6,502 bases of DNA from Bacillota bacterium (GTDB lineage: Bacteria > Bacillota > Clostridia > Lachnospirales > Lachnospiraceae). Below, in pieces: positions 6,415 through 6,502 of this stretch. The stretch is from contig JAEWRS010000124.1 in assembly GCA_023398855.1 (NCBI GenBank), positions 1-6,502 on the forward strand. The letters run 5' to 3'. Both the position numbers and the translations under genes were made by a program. The notes under the pieces were generated by a model. It did not search any database, was not told the origin of the DNA, and was given only the letters and a program-made list of their open reading frames with translations. Within the stretch, counting starts at the first letter, position 1. Every line of letters begins with the position of its first letter.

Positions 6415-6502
6415 CTATTTCTCCTGATCAAAGACTGCGTAAATTTATCTTCGGATTTAATGGTGCAGAGTTCACCCACGATGTTCTGATAACGTATCAG
6501 GC
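6399..6502 (-). CDS. Possible C-terminal tail of an upstream gene, cut by the window edge
   Basis: One minus-strand frame is open from the right edge (first complete codon at 6498-6500) to a TAA at 6399-6401, giving 33 residues with a mixed, protein-like composition (segment GELCTIKSEDKF). It recalls no family I can name. The other two minus frames are closed by early stops. A plus-strand frame is also open through this stretch but has no start codon or ribosome site. So short a fragment could be chance, and the overlap with the phosphoesterase promoter slightly weakens the case. Confidence 0.25.
   Translation of the reverse strand, partial: LIRYQNIVGELCTIKSEDKFTQSLIRRNSCCIL

Noticed and set aside
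6423..6502. Plus-strand open frame at the right edge
   Set aside because: It has no start codon or ribosome site before an upstream stop at about 6390-6392, and would oppose the direction of all other genes.

Overview
The window looks like a chromosomal segment of a low-to-moderate G+C Firmicute, probably a clostridium of the Lachnospiraceae type (for example the Lacrimispora/Lachnoclostridium group). The grounds are strong AGGAGG-type ribosome binding sites, AT-rich sigma-A-like promoters, the fused IIABC fructose permease, and protein style. The genus is an inference; no rRNA or marker gene is present.

Every gene that can be supported lies on the minus strand, so transcription runs from high to low coordinates. 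In that order they are: a possible 3' tail of an unseen gene (6399-6500); a membrane-anchored calcineurin-type metallophosphoesterase (4794-6335); an RpiR-family regulator with HTH and SIS domains (3844-4698); a 375-base intergenic region with the fru promoter and repeated ATTTCTT half-sites; 1-phosphofructokinase fruK (2551-3468), overlapping by one base the fructose PTS permease fruA (IIA-IIB-IIC, 632-2551); a strong intrinsic terminator (594-624); and a HAD-superfamily phosphatase gene (1-491) that is interrupted by a one-base frameshift and runs off the left edge.

The functional core is fructose uptake. FruA imports fructose and phosphorylates it to fructose 1-phosphate at the expense of PEP. 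FruK then makes fructose 1,6-bisphosphate for glycolysis. The usual DeoR-type FruR is not present in the window. The nearest regulator is RpiR-like, a family whose SIS domain senses phosphosugars, and a 9-base word (CAAGAAATA) occurs upstream of both fruK and rpiR. This suggests, but does not prove, that the RpiR protein controls fruKA and itself. The phosphoesterase and the HAD gene have their own promoter-like sequences and are probably separate units.

Most of the window is ordinary metabolic chromosome. I found no mobile element, CRISPR array, RNA gene or clearly new system. The points worth a second look are the frameshifted phosphatase, the regulator/operator arrangement, and the surface-tethered phosphoesterase.
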